From JARRPM01 sp963792815 (GTDB lineage: Bacteria; Pseudomonadota; Gammaproteobacteria; Pseudomonadales; Halieaceae): DNA of 64,000 nt. The DNA is taken from NCBI GenBank assembly GCA_963792815.1, contig CAWBXR010000016.1:62001-126000 (forward strand), given 5' to 3'. Below the pieces are notes generated by a model, which worked only from the letters and a program-made list of their open reading frames with translations, was not told the DNA's origin and searched no databases. Of the stretch, positions 7,993 through 16,864 are shown in pieces; position 1 is the stretch's first letter; each line of letters opens with the position of its first letter. Position numbers and translations under genes: made by a program.

Positions 7993-10819
7993 CGCTGTAG
8001 CACGCAGGGTTGCGCAGAAGGAAGTCCTGCTGTTTTTCGCCTCGCCCGTGGCGTGGCTGTTCCTCGCCTCGTTCAGCGCGGTCACGTTCTTTGTGTTTTT
8101 CTGGCTGGAGTCGTTTTTCGCCCGTAATATCGCCGATATCCGACCGCTGTTCGAATGGATGCCCGTGCTGCTCATATTCCTGAGCGGCGCCCTTACCATG
8201 CGCATGTGGAGCGAGGAGCGGCGAACCGGCACTATCGAACACATACTCACCCAGCCTGCGAGCCTCTGGTACTTCGTCCTGGGCAAGTTTCGCGCCTGCT
8301 TCACCCTGCTGTTGCTCGCACTCGTGGCGACGGTGCCGCTGCCAGTGACGGTTGCCCTGATGGGAGACCTGGACTGGGGTCCGGTAGCCGCCGGCTACAT
8401 GGCTACCTGCCTGCTGGGCGCCACTTACCTCAGCGCCGGCCTGTTCATCTCCTCTCTCACTGACAACCCTATCGTAAGCCTGATCGGCAGCGTAGCGTTG
8501 TGCGGCCTGCTCTACCTCGCGGGCAGTCCTGCTCTCACCGGTTTTTTCGATACCGGGGCAGGTGAAACCCTGCGACTGCTGGGCACCGGTGCCCGCTTTG
8601 AGAGTATTACCAGGGGCGTCCTGGACCTGCGCGACCTGTGCTACTACCTCAGCCTCACCGCCGGCTTTCTCACCCTGAATGTCTACTGCCTGGAAAGACT
8701 TCGCTGGTCCGGCGTCTCCTCCACCGCAAGGCAGAAATACTGGCGGGCCGCCACCTTGCTGGTACTGCTCAACCTGCTGCTGGCAAACATATGGCTCAGT
8801 CGAATCGACAGCCTGCGACTGGACCTGACCCAGGGCAGGCTGTATTCAATTTCCGAGTCCACCCGCCAGTTCCTCGGTCGGTTGGAGGAACCCCTGCTGA
8901 TTCGCGGCTATTTCAGCGCAAAGACTCATCCCCTGCTGGCTCCGCTGGTGCCGCAACTGCGGGACCTGATGCGCGAGTACGCCGTTGCAGGCAGGGGCAA
9001 GGTTCAGGTCGAATTCATCGACCCTGCACAAAACCCGGAGCAGGAGCAGGAGGCGAATGAGCGCTTCGGTATCAGGGCGACGCCATTTCAGGTGGCCGAC
9101 CGCTACCAGGCGTCCCTCGTCAATTCCTATTTCAACATCCTCGTACAGTACGGCAGCGAACACCAGACCCTGGGCTTCAACGATATGATCGAGGTGCGCA
9201 CTGCCGCCAATGCCGCGGCAGACGTCATGTTGCGCAATCCCGAGTACGACATCACCAGGGCGATCAAGAACGTCCTCTACAACTACCAGATGGGCGGCAG
9301 CCTGTTCGAGCGAATCGACAATCCGGTGGAGTTCATTGCGTATGTCTCCGCCGACGGGATGCTGCCGGAAACCTTGCTGGCCTACAAAAACTCTATCGGG
9401 GCACAGCTGGAAGCAATTGTGCCCCGCTCGGGCGGCAAGCTCAGCGTGCGGTTCATCGAGCCCGAGTCCCGGGGTGGCCTGGTGGCGAAGCAGATCAGCG
9501 ATGAATGGGGCTTTCGCCCAATGGTCACCGGGCTGGACCAGGAAAGCTCTTTCTACTTCTACCTGACTCTCGCCGATTCCCACCAGGTGGTACAACTGCC
9601 CACCGACGACTTCGACCCCGGCAACTTTCGCACGGTGCTGGATGCCGGCCTGAAGCGATTCGCCAGCGGCTTCACCCGCACGGTGGCGCTGTCAGTGCCC
9701 GAGGTAAACGAGCAGATGGCCCGCTTCAATATGGGCGCCCCGACCTTCAGCAACCTGGAGGAGGCGATCTCACGGGACTACAGCATCAGGCTGGAGGATC
9801 TGGCTGACGGGGCGGTCGCACCGGATGCCGACATCCTCGCGGTGGTGGCGCCCCACAACCTGGACGAGCAGTCAGTCTTTGCGATTGACCAGTTCCTGAT
9901 GCGCGGGGGCACTGTGATTGTGGCCACCTCGCCCTATACCACCGAGCTTACGGATGGCGAGCTGCAACTGCAGGACTGGAACAGCGGGCTCACGGACTGG
10001 CTGCAATACCAGGGGCTGGCCGTCGGGGAATCCCTGGTACTGGATGAGCAAAGCGCGGCCTTCCCGGCCCCCGTTATCCGCGAATCCGGTGGTTATGAGT
10101 TCCGCGATGTGACAATGCTGGACTACCCCTACTTCATCGACATAAGGAGGGAAGGCCTGTCGAGGAAGCACCCTGTTACCGAAAATATTCCCCAGCTGAC
10201 CATGGCCTGGGCATCTCCGATCAGCGTGGAACGCAAGGACGGACTGCAAGTGACCACGCTGCTCAACAGCTCGCCGGAATCCTGGCTTAGCAGCAGTATG
10301 CAGATCATGCCAGGCGCTGACGACGGGGAGGACCCTGCCCCCGGCGCGGAACAATATGACCAGCACAAGCTGGGCGTCATATTACAGGGGCGCTTCGACT
10401 CCTATTTCAGCGATAGGCCACATCCCGGGACCGGACCCCGGGGGCAGGCGGGGCCTGGGCCTGCGGGCCTGTTGCAGCGTTCACCGGAGGCAGCTCGAAT
10501 TGTGCTTTTCAGTTCCAACGACTTCATGGACGACCAGGTCCTGAAGGCACAGGTAATGGCCAGTGGAACCCAGTACCTGGGGCCGGTCGAACTGCTGCTG
10601 AATACCCTGGACTGGGCGCTGCAGGACGAGCAGCTGCTGACAATACGCTCGCGCGGCCACTTCAATCGCACGCTGCCGCCAATGGAGCAACGGGGCCAGG
10701 CAATTATCGAGTACCTGAATTACGCCCTGGCGATAGCCTGGCTCGGGCTGCTGGCGGCCCTGTACTGGCTGTGCAAAGTGCTGCGCAGGCGACGCTATGC
10801 CAGGAGACTGGCGCTGTGA
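7982..10819 (+). CDS. ABC-2 permease fused to GldG-like periplasmic domain
   Basis: A 945-residue protein. Residues 1-240 form an ABC-2 permease with six or so hydrophobic helices (RVAQKEVLLFFASPVAWLF at the start, LTMRMWSEERRTGTIEHIL after the second helix). A helix near residue 260 leads into about 620 residues of soluble sequence with the GldG ABC-type uncharacterised domain (RLDLTQGRLYSISESTRQFL, then VEFIDPAQNPEQE). A final helix near residue 920 precedes a basic tail. It thus combines GldF and GldG in one chain. It overlaps the ATPase gene upstream and the DUF4340 gene downstream, so the three are one translational unit. Confidence 0.82.
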   Translation: MARDAVARRVAQKEVLLFFASPVAWLFLASFSAVTFFVFFWLESFFARNIADIRPLFEWMPVLLIFLSGALTMRMWSEERRTGTIEHILTQPASLWYFVLGKFRACFTLLLLALVATVPLPVTVALMGDLDWGPVAAGYMATCLLGATYLSAGLFISSLTDNPIVSLIGSVALCGLLYLAGSPALTGFFDTGAGETLRLLGTGARFESITRGVLDLRDLCYYLSLTAGFLTLNVYCLERLRWSGVSSTARQKYWRAATLLVLLNLLLANIWLSRIDSLRLDLTQGRLYSISESTRQFLGRLEEPLLIRGYFSAKTHPLLAPLVPQLRDLMREYAVAGRGKVQVEFIDPAQNPEQEQEANERFGIRATPFQVADRYQASLVNSYFNILVQYGSEHQTLGFNDMIEVRTAANAAADVMLRNPEYDITRAIKNVLYNYQMGGSLFERIDNPVEFIAYVSADGMLPETLLAYKNSIGAQLEAIVPRSGGKLSVRFIEPESRGGLVAKQISDEWGFRPMVTGLDQESSFYFYLTLADSHQVVQLPTDDFDPGNFRTVLDAGLKRFASGFTRTVALSVPEVNEQMARFNMGAPTFSNLEEAISRDYSIRLEDLADGAVAPDADILAVVAPHNLDEQSVFAIDQFLMRGGTVIVATSPYTTELTDGELQLQDWNSGLTDWLQYQGLAVGESLVLDEQSAAFPAPVIRESGGYEFRDVTMLDYPYFIDIRREGLSRKHPVTENIPQLTMAWASPISVERKDGLQVTTLLNSSPESWLSSSMQIMPGADDGEDPAPGAEQYDQHKLGVILQGRFDSYFSDRPHPGTGPRGQAGPGPAGLLQRSPEAARIVLFSSNDFMDDQVLKAQVMASGTQYLGPVELLLNTLDWALQDEQLLTIRSRGHFNRTLPPMEQRGQAIIEYLNYALAIAWLGLLAALYWLCKVLRRRRYARRLAL

Positions 10820-11715
10820 ATCGCAACCTCGCCAGCCTGCTGCTGATCCTGCTGATCCAGTGCGTACTGGTGGCAGCGGTCTATTGGCCGGGGGCCGGCG
10901 CGCGCGATAACGCGATCGAGGCGATGGCACCCTTCGACCGCAACAGCATTACCGAACTCTATGTCGGCGACGAATTCGACAACGAGACCGCACTGGAGAA
11001 AGTGGGGGACCGCTGGTTCCTGCCTGAACTGGAGGGTTTGCCGGCAGACAAGGCCATGGTCGACAAACTGCTGGACGCGATCACCAACAGCGCCAGCAAC
11101 TGGCCGATAGCCGATTCGGTGGCCGCGCGCCAGCGCTTCAGGGTAGCCAGCTATCACTACCGAAGGCGAATAAGCCTGCTGGCGGGAGAGCAGGAACTGG
11201 GCACCTTCCTGCTGGGTACGTCGCCGGGATTCGGCAAGATCTACGCCCGCAACCAATCCCAGGTCGCCATTTACAGTATCCCCTTCAATGCCCACGACGC
11301 GCCGGGGATCAGTGGCCCATGGCTGGACCGGAAATTACTGCAAACCCGCTCGCCTGTGCATATCAGCGCCGATGCATACAGCCTCCGCCTGGAGGGAGAT
11401 CGGTGGCTGTCCGGGATGGGCAAGGTACCGGACGAGCGTGAACTGCAGGCCCTACTGGCCACCCTGCGCGGCCTGCAGATCGATGGCCTGGCCTCCGAAG
11501 ACGAGCAGCGCGACCTGGCCGAATCGGAAGCGGATATGGTCTTCAACATCGACAGCCTGGCCGGGACAGTGACGCTTGAACTGTTCCGGATGGGGGAGCG
11601 CCACTTCATCCACAGCAGCGAGTACCCCCTGTTTTTTTCCCTCAGCGCTTACGACTATGACCGCCTGGCAGGCATAGATGACGGGCTGATCTCAGGTGCG
11701 CAGAATGCCGGCTGA
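10816..11715 (+). CDS. DUF4340 domain protein
   Basis: A 299-residue protein with one N-terminal transmembrane anchor (about residues 4-24) and a large extracytoplasmic part rich in beta strands (KVGDRWFLPELEGLPAD, WLSGMGKVPDERELQALLATL). This pattern matches DUF4340 proteins, which commonly sit beside GldA/GldFG-type transporters. The function is unknown. The GTG start at 10816 overlaps the TGA of the permease-GldG gene. The longer in-frame ORF starting at 10771 lies inside the preceding gene and is not preferred. The next gene, exosortase H, starts 54 bases later. Confidence 0.75.
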   Translation: MNRNLASLLLILLIQCVLVAAVYWPGAGARDNAIEAMAPFDRNSITELYVGDEFDNETALEKVGDRWFLPELEGLPADKAMVDKLLDAITNSASNWPIADSVAARQRFRVASYHYRRRISLLAGEQELGTFLLGTSPGFGKIYARNQSQVAIYSIPFNAHDAPGISGPWLDRKLLQTRSPVHISADAYSLRLEGDRWLSGMGKVPDERELQALLATLRGLQIDGLASEDEQRDLAESEADMVFNIDSLAGTVTLELFRMGERHFIHSSEYPLFFSLSAYDYDRLAGIDDGLISGAQNAG

Positions 11716-11769
11716 TTTGCCCAAGGCAACCCGCGGGCGCAGGCAATATTTTTTCGAGAGCTCAAACCC

Positions 11770-12276
11770 TTGACACGTTTTATGCTGGTTTTTCTGCTTG
11801 TACTGGTGGGGCTGTTCACCCTGGAAATGCAGACCACCGTGCAGCAGGCGGTGATAGAGCCTTTCACCGGGGCACTGGCGTCAATCAGCGCAGGTCTCAT
11901 TCTGCCTTTTGACGACTCGGTCATCGCCTACGGCAAAATCCTGCAGTTCGGCCCGGGCGGTTTCGCGGTCTCCATCGAGGCCGGCTGTAACGGCGTGGAA
12001 GCAACCATTGTGCTGATTGCGGCAGTGCTGGCATTCCCCGCGCCCTGGCGCGCCAGGGTCATGGCCATTGCGCTTGGCTTCCTCGCAGTGCAGGCCATGA
12101 ATATAGTGCGCATCATCAGCCTGTTTTACCTGGGCAACTGGAACCTCGATGTTTTCAGCTGGGTGCACCTGTACCTGTGGCCCGCGCTGATAATGCTGGA
12201 TGTACTTATCGTTTTCATCGTCTACCTGCGCTACCTGGGCAGGCAGCCAGAGGCGGTACAAGATGCCGAAGCCTGA
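11770..12276 (+). CDS. xrtH: Exosortase H (XrtH)
   Basis: A 168-residue integral membrane protein of the exosortase/archaeosortase family, transpeptidases that process proteins with a C-terminal sorting signal. The catalytic triad is visible: Cys73 in EAGCNGVE, Arg114 in NIVRII and His133 in WVHLYLWP, each at a helix end as in the family. The short length and the dedicated neighbour point to the XrtH subtype, known to pair with IPTLxxWF-CTERM substrates. The likely start is TTG 11770 (GAGAG upstream), with ATG 11782 as an alternative. It overlaps the next gene by 14 bases. Confidence 0.8.
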   Translation: MTRFMLVFLLVLVGLFTLEMQTTVQQAVIEPFTGALASISAGLILPFDDSVIAYGKILQFGPGGFAVSIEAGCNGVEATIVLIAAVLAFPAPWRARVMAIALGFLAVQAMNIVRIISLFYLGNWNLDVFSWVHLYLWPALIMLDVLIVFIVYLRYLGRQPEAVQDAEA

Positions 12277-12877
12277 ACTGCGGCAGTTCCTGCTGCTGGT
12301 ATTCGCACTGCTGATTCCATGCTTCGCGCTGTGGAGCTTTTTCGGCGCCGCTATCATTACACCGGTGATCGGCCTGGCTCACCTGATCCTGTCGAACTGG
12401 TTTCCGGATATAGTCAACGTGGTCTACCAGCAGGGGGCGGATGCGCTGTTGATGACCCGGTTCGACCAGGTCAACGGCCAGCTTGTGGCAACCGATGTCG
12501 CCGATGCCGGGCTGGGTTTCAGCATCAATACCCGCATCGTTTCCTATTCGATTCCGTTTTATGCGGCCCTGCATTTCGCCACCGCCCGGACGGGCTACCT
12601 CGCCAGCTTCTGCTGGGGGGTACTGGTACTGTATCCCTTCATCCTGCTGGGCCTGGTGAGCATCTGCCTGAAAGACCTGATGATCAACTTCGGTCCTGTG
12701 TTCCTCGAACAGCCGGGGGCCCTGGTGCCGGGCGCGGATGCCATAGGTATCGCGTACCAGTTGAGTGTATTGATAGTACCCACCCTCATACCCGTGTTGG
12801 TCTGGGCCTGGCAAAGCCGGGACACCACATTGCTGCGCGGCCTGCTGCCGGCTACCAGTGCGGCCGCACGAAATTAA
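12263..12877 (+). CDS. Exosortase H-associated membrane protein
   Basis: A 204-residue protein with about four hydrophobic helices (residues 7-45, 95-120, 125-150, 165-190). It overlaps the xrtH coding region by 14 bases, so the two are translationally coupled. Proteins in this position and of this size are known as exosortase H-associated membrane proteins; their molecular role is not established. The assignment rests mainly on context plus topology. The ATG at 12263 fits the overlap; the upstream extension to 12200 lies inside xrtH. Its TAA shares TTAA (12874-12877) with the convergent crotonase gene. Confidence 0.72.
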   Translation: MPKPELRQFLLLVFALLIPCFALWSFFGAAIITPVIGLAHLILSNWFPDIVNVVYQQGADALLMTRFDQVNGQLVATDVADAGLGFSINTRIVSYSIPFYAALHFATARTGYLASFCWGVLVLYPFILLGLVSICLKDLMINFGPVFLEQPGALVPGADAIGIAYQLSVLIVPTLIPVLVWAWQSRDTTLLRGLLPATSAAARN

Positions 12878-13677
12878 TCCCTGAAGTCCGGCGCCCGTCC
12901 CTCCTTGCGCGCACTGATCGCCTCCTCGAAGTTGCGCGTGGTCATCCGTACGAACAACTGCGCATGCCCCTCGTGGTTCATATGGGTGTGGAGGCTTCCG
13001 GCATCCATACCGGCCCACAGCATCTGTTTGCTCAGCTCCACGCCCAACTGGCTGAAGCCGGTAATGCGTTCGGCCACGCGGTAGCATTCGGCGAGCAGTT
13101 CGTCGGGGCTCACCACCTGCGATACCATGCCGATAGTCTGCGCCTCCTGCGCCTGCACATCGCGCCCCGTGAGCATAATTTCAAAAGCCCGACTGCTGCC
13201 TATGGCACGGGGCAGCAGGTAACTCAGCCCCAACTCCGCGGAGGTAAGCCCGTTGTTGATTCCCGCGGGACGAAAATAGGCCGACTGTGACGCAATTCGG
13301 ATATCGGTTGCCATGGCGAGGCAGAAACCACCGCCGATGGCGGGGCCGTTGATGGCCCCGATCACCGGCTGGTGCATGTCGTGTATAGCCTTTATCACAT
13401 CGTCCAGTATTTTCATGGCCCGGCGGGCGATGCCGGGTACAGTGAGGCCATTAAAGATATCCAGCCAGCCAGGGTCTTCCAGGTCAGCCCCGGCGCAAAA
13501 ACCCTGACCGGCACCGGTAACGATCACCACCCGGGTATCGTTGTCAAAACTCACCTCCTCCAGCGCTTCCTTGAACGGCACCATCACATCGAATGCCATT
13601 GCGTTCATGCGTTCGGGCCGGTTCAGGGTTATCAGGGTGACATGGGGGCGCGGTTTTTCGACGGTGACAAACGACAC
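12874..13677 (-). CDS. Enoyl-CoA hydratase/isomerase (crotonase) family protein
   Basis: A 267-residue crotonase-fold protein. Oxyanion-hole segments are visible as FCAGADL (about residue 60) and GPAIGGGFCLAMATDIRIA (about residue 110). The C-terminal part (HMNHEGHAQLFVRMTTRNFEEAISARKEGRAPDF) resembles the usual crotonase ending that binds the CoA side of a neighbouring subunit. It starts with GTG 13677, preceded by GAGGG with 8-base spacing. It is separate from the acyl-CoA operon at 14-19.5 kb on the same strand and its substrate is not identifiable. Confidence 0.85.
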   Translation of the reverse strand: MSFVTVEKPRPHVTLITLNRPERMNAMAFDVMVPFKEALEEVSFDNDTRVVIVTGAGQGFCAGADLEDPGWLDIFNGLTVPGIARRAMKILDDVIKAIHDMHQPVIGAINGPAIGGGFCLAMATDIRIASQSAYFRPAGINNGLTSAELGLSYLLPRAIGSSRAFEIMLTGRDVQAQEAQTIGMVSQVVSPDELLAECYRVAERITGFSQLGVELSKQMLWAGMDAGSLHTHMNHEGHAQLFVRMTTRNFEEAISARKEGRAPDFRD

Positions 13678-13807
13678 AATGACTTCCCTCTTGCGATGAT
13701 GTTACGTCACTCTAGTTAGCTGAAGACGGAAAAACCATGTTTGGAGTGGCCACGGATGCTGACACCGGCGACAATAGGTCTGTTGAAACCTCGCCATGGA
13801 GTACCCG

Positions 13808-14002
13808 GTGAATAACATAAAACTGATGTCAACAGCTCTCGCCCTGACTGTAATGCTAAGCGCCTGTGCCCCGCAGGAAGAGCCTGAAGGGGTTATACCT
13901 GCCGGTTACCAGAGCGCCCTGGAAAAAGCGGAGGGCGTTGAGGGAAAACTGCAGGATGCCATGCAAACTCAGGCAGAGGAAATAGACCGCAGCGAGCGCT
14001 GA
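13808..14002 (+). CDS. Small lipoprotein, unknown function
   Basis: A 64-residue protein with a lipoprotein signal (hydrophobic MSTALALTVMLSAC; lipobox LSAC) followed by an acidic, helix-forming tail (EKAEGVEGKLQDAMQTQAEEI). The GTG at 13808 has GGAG 6 bases upstream and is preferred over ATG 13796. Mature size is about 45 residues. Similar tiny lipoproteins with a helical tail occur in many gammaproteobacteria without known roles. It sits alone on the + strand between two minus-strand genes. Confidence 0.6.
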   Translation: MNNIKLMSTALALTVMLSACAPQEEPEGVIPAGYQSALEKAEGVEGKLQDAMQTQAEEIDRSER

Positions 14003-14039
14003 CCGGAAATGCCACCCGCCTCACTGCCGCCGGCGGGGC

Positions 14040-14925
14040 TCAGGCCTGCAGTTTCTTCAGGATACTGGAGAAATCCATCTGGCCATTGCCCGCCTGCTGG
14101 TGCTGGCTGTAGAGCTCCCGGGCCAGTTGCCCCATGGGATTGTCAAAGTCACTGTGCTGGGCAATCTCCATGGCAAGGCCGAGGTCCTTGACCATCAGGT
14201 CCACCATGAAGCCAGGCTTGTAATCGTTACTGGCGGGGGCTTTTTCCATCACACCCGGGTAAGGGTTGTAGACTTCCAGGGACCAGTTACGACCTGAGCT
14301 GGCCAGCATGATTTCGGACAGCACCCTGGGGTCCAGCCCGTTGCGCGCCCCCATCTCCAGGGCCTCGCAGGTGCCTATCATATGAATGGCAAGCAGCATA
14401 TTGTTGCAGCCTTTTGCCACCTGCCCGGCGCCGGCGGGGCCGGCGTGGAAAATATTCTTGCCCATATCCTTGAGGATCTGCCGGCCTTTTTCAAATGTGT
14501 CTGCGCTGCCGCCGCACATGAAGGCCAGGGTACCGGCAGCGGCGGCGGCTACCCCGCCGGACACCGGGCTGTCCAAAAAGCCAATACCGAGGGCCGAGGC
14601 AGCCTCCCCCACCTGGCGGGCCGTGGCGGCATCGATGGTGCTGCAGTCCAACACGGTAGTTGAGCGCTCGAGCTGTGCCAGCAAACCGTTCTCACCCAGG
14701 TAGGTGGCAGCCACATGCTTACCGGCGGGCAACATTGAAAGCACATAGTCCACGCCCGCTGCCGCCTCAGCGGCGGAGCCGGCAACACCGGCGCCCTGCG
14801 TCACGCAGTTGCTGGCAGGCAGCCTCGGACAGGTCGAATACGGTGACCTCGTGCCCCGCCCTGACCAGGTTGGTGGCCATCGGCCCACCCATGTTTCCAA
14901 GCCCTATAAAACCAACCGTTGCCAT
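14040..14925 (-). pseudogene. mmsB: 3-hydroxyisobutyrate dehydrogenase, interrupted by a +1 frameshift
   Basis: NAD-dependent oxidation of 3-hydroxyisobutyrate to methylmalonate semialdehyde, a late step of valine breakdown. The N-terminus (ATG 14925) has the Rossmann motif GFIGLGNMGGPMA and runs to LRDAG. The frame then breaks, and the rest (GAGVAGSAAEAAAG through the catalytic-lysine region GQVAKGCNNMLL to the end) is in another frame. Removing one base of CCC at 14794-14796 (GGG on the coding strand) restores a 294-residue protein of normal length. The total span is 3n+1. Either the gene is newly broken or the base is an assembly error; all other blocks are intact. It is the last gene of the 14-19.5 kb operon. 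Confidence 0.8.
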
Positions 14926-14949
14926 GCTCGAACTCCCTCTTTTGTAGTG

Positions 14950-16063
14950 TTACAAGTCAGCCAGGGGATGGTGCTCCCACGGCGCTGCGAAAAAAGAATC
15001 CAGCACGTCGGCCGGTACCTCGCGGGTGGATTTATAACGCCACGCGGGGTTGCGGTCCTTGTCGATCAGCAGGGCGCGCACGCCCTCGGCGAATTCGGGG
15101 TAGCGCATGATATTGGTAGCCAGCACCAACTCCGCCAGGAAAACTTCCCGCAGGGACGCGTGACGTGTTTCCACCAGCTGGCGGTAGGCAACGAGGGCGG
15201 CCAGTGGCGAACCCTGGGCCATACCTTTGCGGGCGGCCGAAAGCCAGGGGTCCTGGGTTTGCTGGGAGAGAATATTGTCGATGATCTCGTGGACATCGTC
15301 CCCATCGCACAGCGTCGCAATAGAACCAAGGTGTGGCTCCACCTGTCCCCCGGGGCACTGGCTCACACTCAGTTCTGCAAATGCCCTGAGGGTGTGCCTG
15401 ACCAGGGCATGGTTGGCCGCCGGGTCGGGCTGCCATTTCTGGCGCAACAGGGCGGCAAACACCTCCTGCCTGCGCTCACTGGAAATGAACCGGTCGGCTA
15501 TGCCGGTATAGATCGCGTCAGCGGCATTAATGGAAGCCCCGGTCAGGGCCAGAAACTGCCCTGTCTTGCCCGGCATATGATTGAGGAACCAGCTGCCACC
15601 CACATCGGGGAACAGGGCAATCCCAACCTCGGGCATCGCGATACGGGTCTTTTCCGTAACGACCCGGTGGGAACAACCGGCCATGACCCCGAGCCCACCT
15701 CCCATAACGATGCCGTGACCCCAGCAGATAATCGGCTTGGGGTAGGTGTGCAGGCTGTAATCGAGGCGGTATTCCCGCGCAAAAAAGTTCTCCGCGTACT
15801 CGCAGGGGCCACCGGGTGTCGCCAGCACACTGTCGTACAGGGCCTGGACATCACCACCGGCGCAGAATGCTTTTTCGCCGGCGCCTTCCAGGAAAATGGC
15901 GGCGATCGACGGGTCATCGCGCCACAGATCCAGTTTGGCCTGTAACTGGTCAACCATATCCAGGGTGAGAGAGTTCAGCGTGGAGGGGACATTGAGGGTG
16001 ACGCGAACCAGCTTGCCCGAGCCGGCGATGCAGCTCCTCAAAAATGATGGGGGCGGCAGACAT
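14950..16063 (-). pseudogene. 3-hydroxyisobutyryl-CoA hydrolase, +1 frameshift near the N-terminus
   Basis: Hydrolyses 3-hydroxyisobutyryl-CoA in valine degradation. After the start (MSAAPIIFEE, ATG 16063) the frame changes; the rest continues from IAGSGKLVRVTL. Removing one base near 16033 joins the two parts as FEECIAGSGKLVRV, the pattern expected of the family, and gives 370 residues. The crotonase-like body is intact: FCAGGDV, GIVMGGGLGVMAG and PEVGIALFPDVGGSWFL. The length is typical of HIBCH-type hydrolases (longer than hydratases). An alternative reading would start at the 16041 codon and lack only the first strand. It lies 11 bases after the hydratase gene in the same operon. Confidence 0.82.
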
Positions 16064-16074
16064 CGACGATCTCC

Positions 16075-16864
16075 TCAGCTGTTTTTCCACTCGGGCTTGC
16101 GCTTTTCCAGGAAGGCGTTGACCCCCTCGCGCTGGTCCTGGGTGGAGAACAGTTCGACAAACAGATCGCGCTCGCTGGCTCAGACCGCGGCCAATCACCG
16201 TGTCGCGGCCGCTGTGCAGTAGGCGTTTGCAGAAGGCCACCGAGGTCGGGCTCTGCTCACCCACCTGCTCGGCCAGCGCCAGGGCGCGCTCCAGCGCGGC
16301 TCCCTTGCCAACCACTTCCTCGACCAGGCCGATACGCTCGGCGGTGGCCGCATTGACACGCTCGCCACACAGAATGATGCGCTTGGCCCAGCCCTCTCCC
16401 ACCAGCCAGGACAGGCGCTGGGTACCGCCGGCGCAGGGCAACAGGCCAACCCTGGCCTCGGGCAGCGCCATCTGGGCCTGTTCCTCGGCGATGCGAATAT
16501 CGCAGGCCAGGGCCACTTCGAGCCCGCCGCCCATGGCGAAGCCGTTCACCGCCGCGATGGAAACGCCGCGAAAGTCCGCCAGGGCCTCGAAGGCTTCGCC
16601 AAAATACTCTGCCATGCTGCGCGCAGTGGCGGGGTCGCCATCGGCAAACAGTTTCAGGTCGGCACCGGCGGAAAAGAACTTTTCCCCGGCGCCGGTGATC
16701 ACCAGCGCATAGACGGATTTTTCGTTGTTGAGTTTCTCCACCAGGTCCTTCAGCGCCGGCAGGCTCTCGGTGTCCCAGGTATTGGCGCCGGGGTTGTCTA
16801 TGGTGACCAGGGCGGTGTGCCCGCGCAGTTCCACTTTCAGTTTTTCCGAAATACTCAAACTCAC
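16075..16864 (-). pseudogene. Enoyl-CoA hydratase, +1 frameshift near the C-terminus
   Basis: Crotonase-fold hydratase, probably acting on methacrylyl-CoA given its neighbours. The first 226 or so residues are normal (FFSAGADL, NGFAMGGGLEVALACDIRIAE, PEARVGLLPCAGGTQRL, with the catalytic Glu in the PEARVG region). After RGLS the frame moves; removing one G of GG at 16177-16178 restores ERDLFVELFSTQDQREG and the standard ending FLEKRKPEWKNS. The corrected protein has 262 residues, usual for the family. Without correction the frame runs on into the next gene to 15950. The start overlaps the stop of the acyl-CoA dehydrogenase gene (ATGA-type). Confidence 0.83.
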
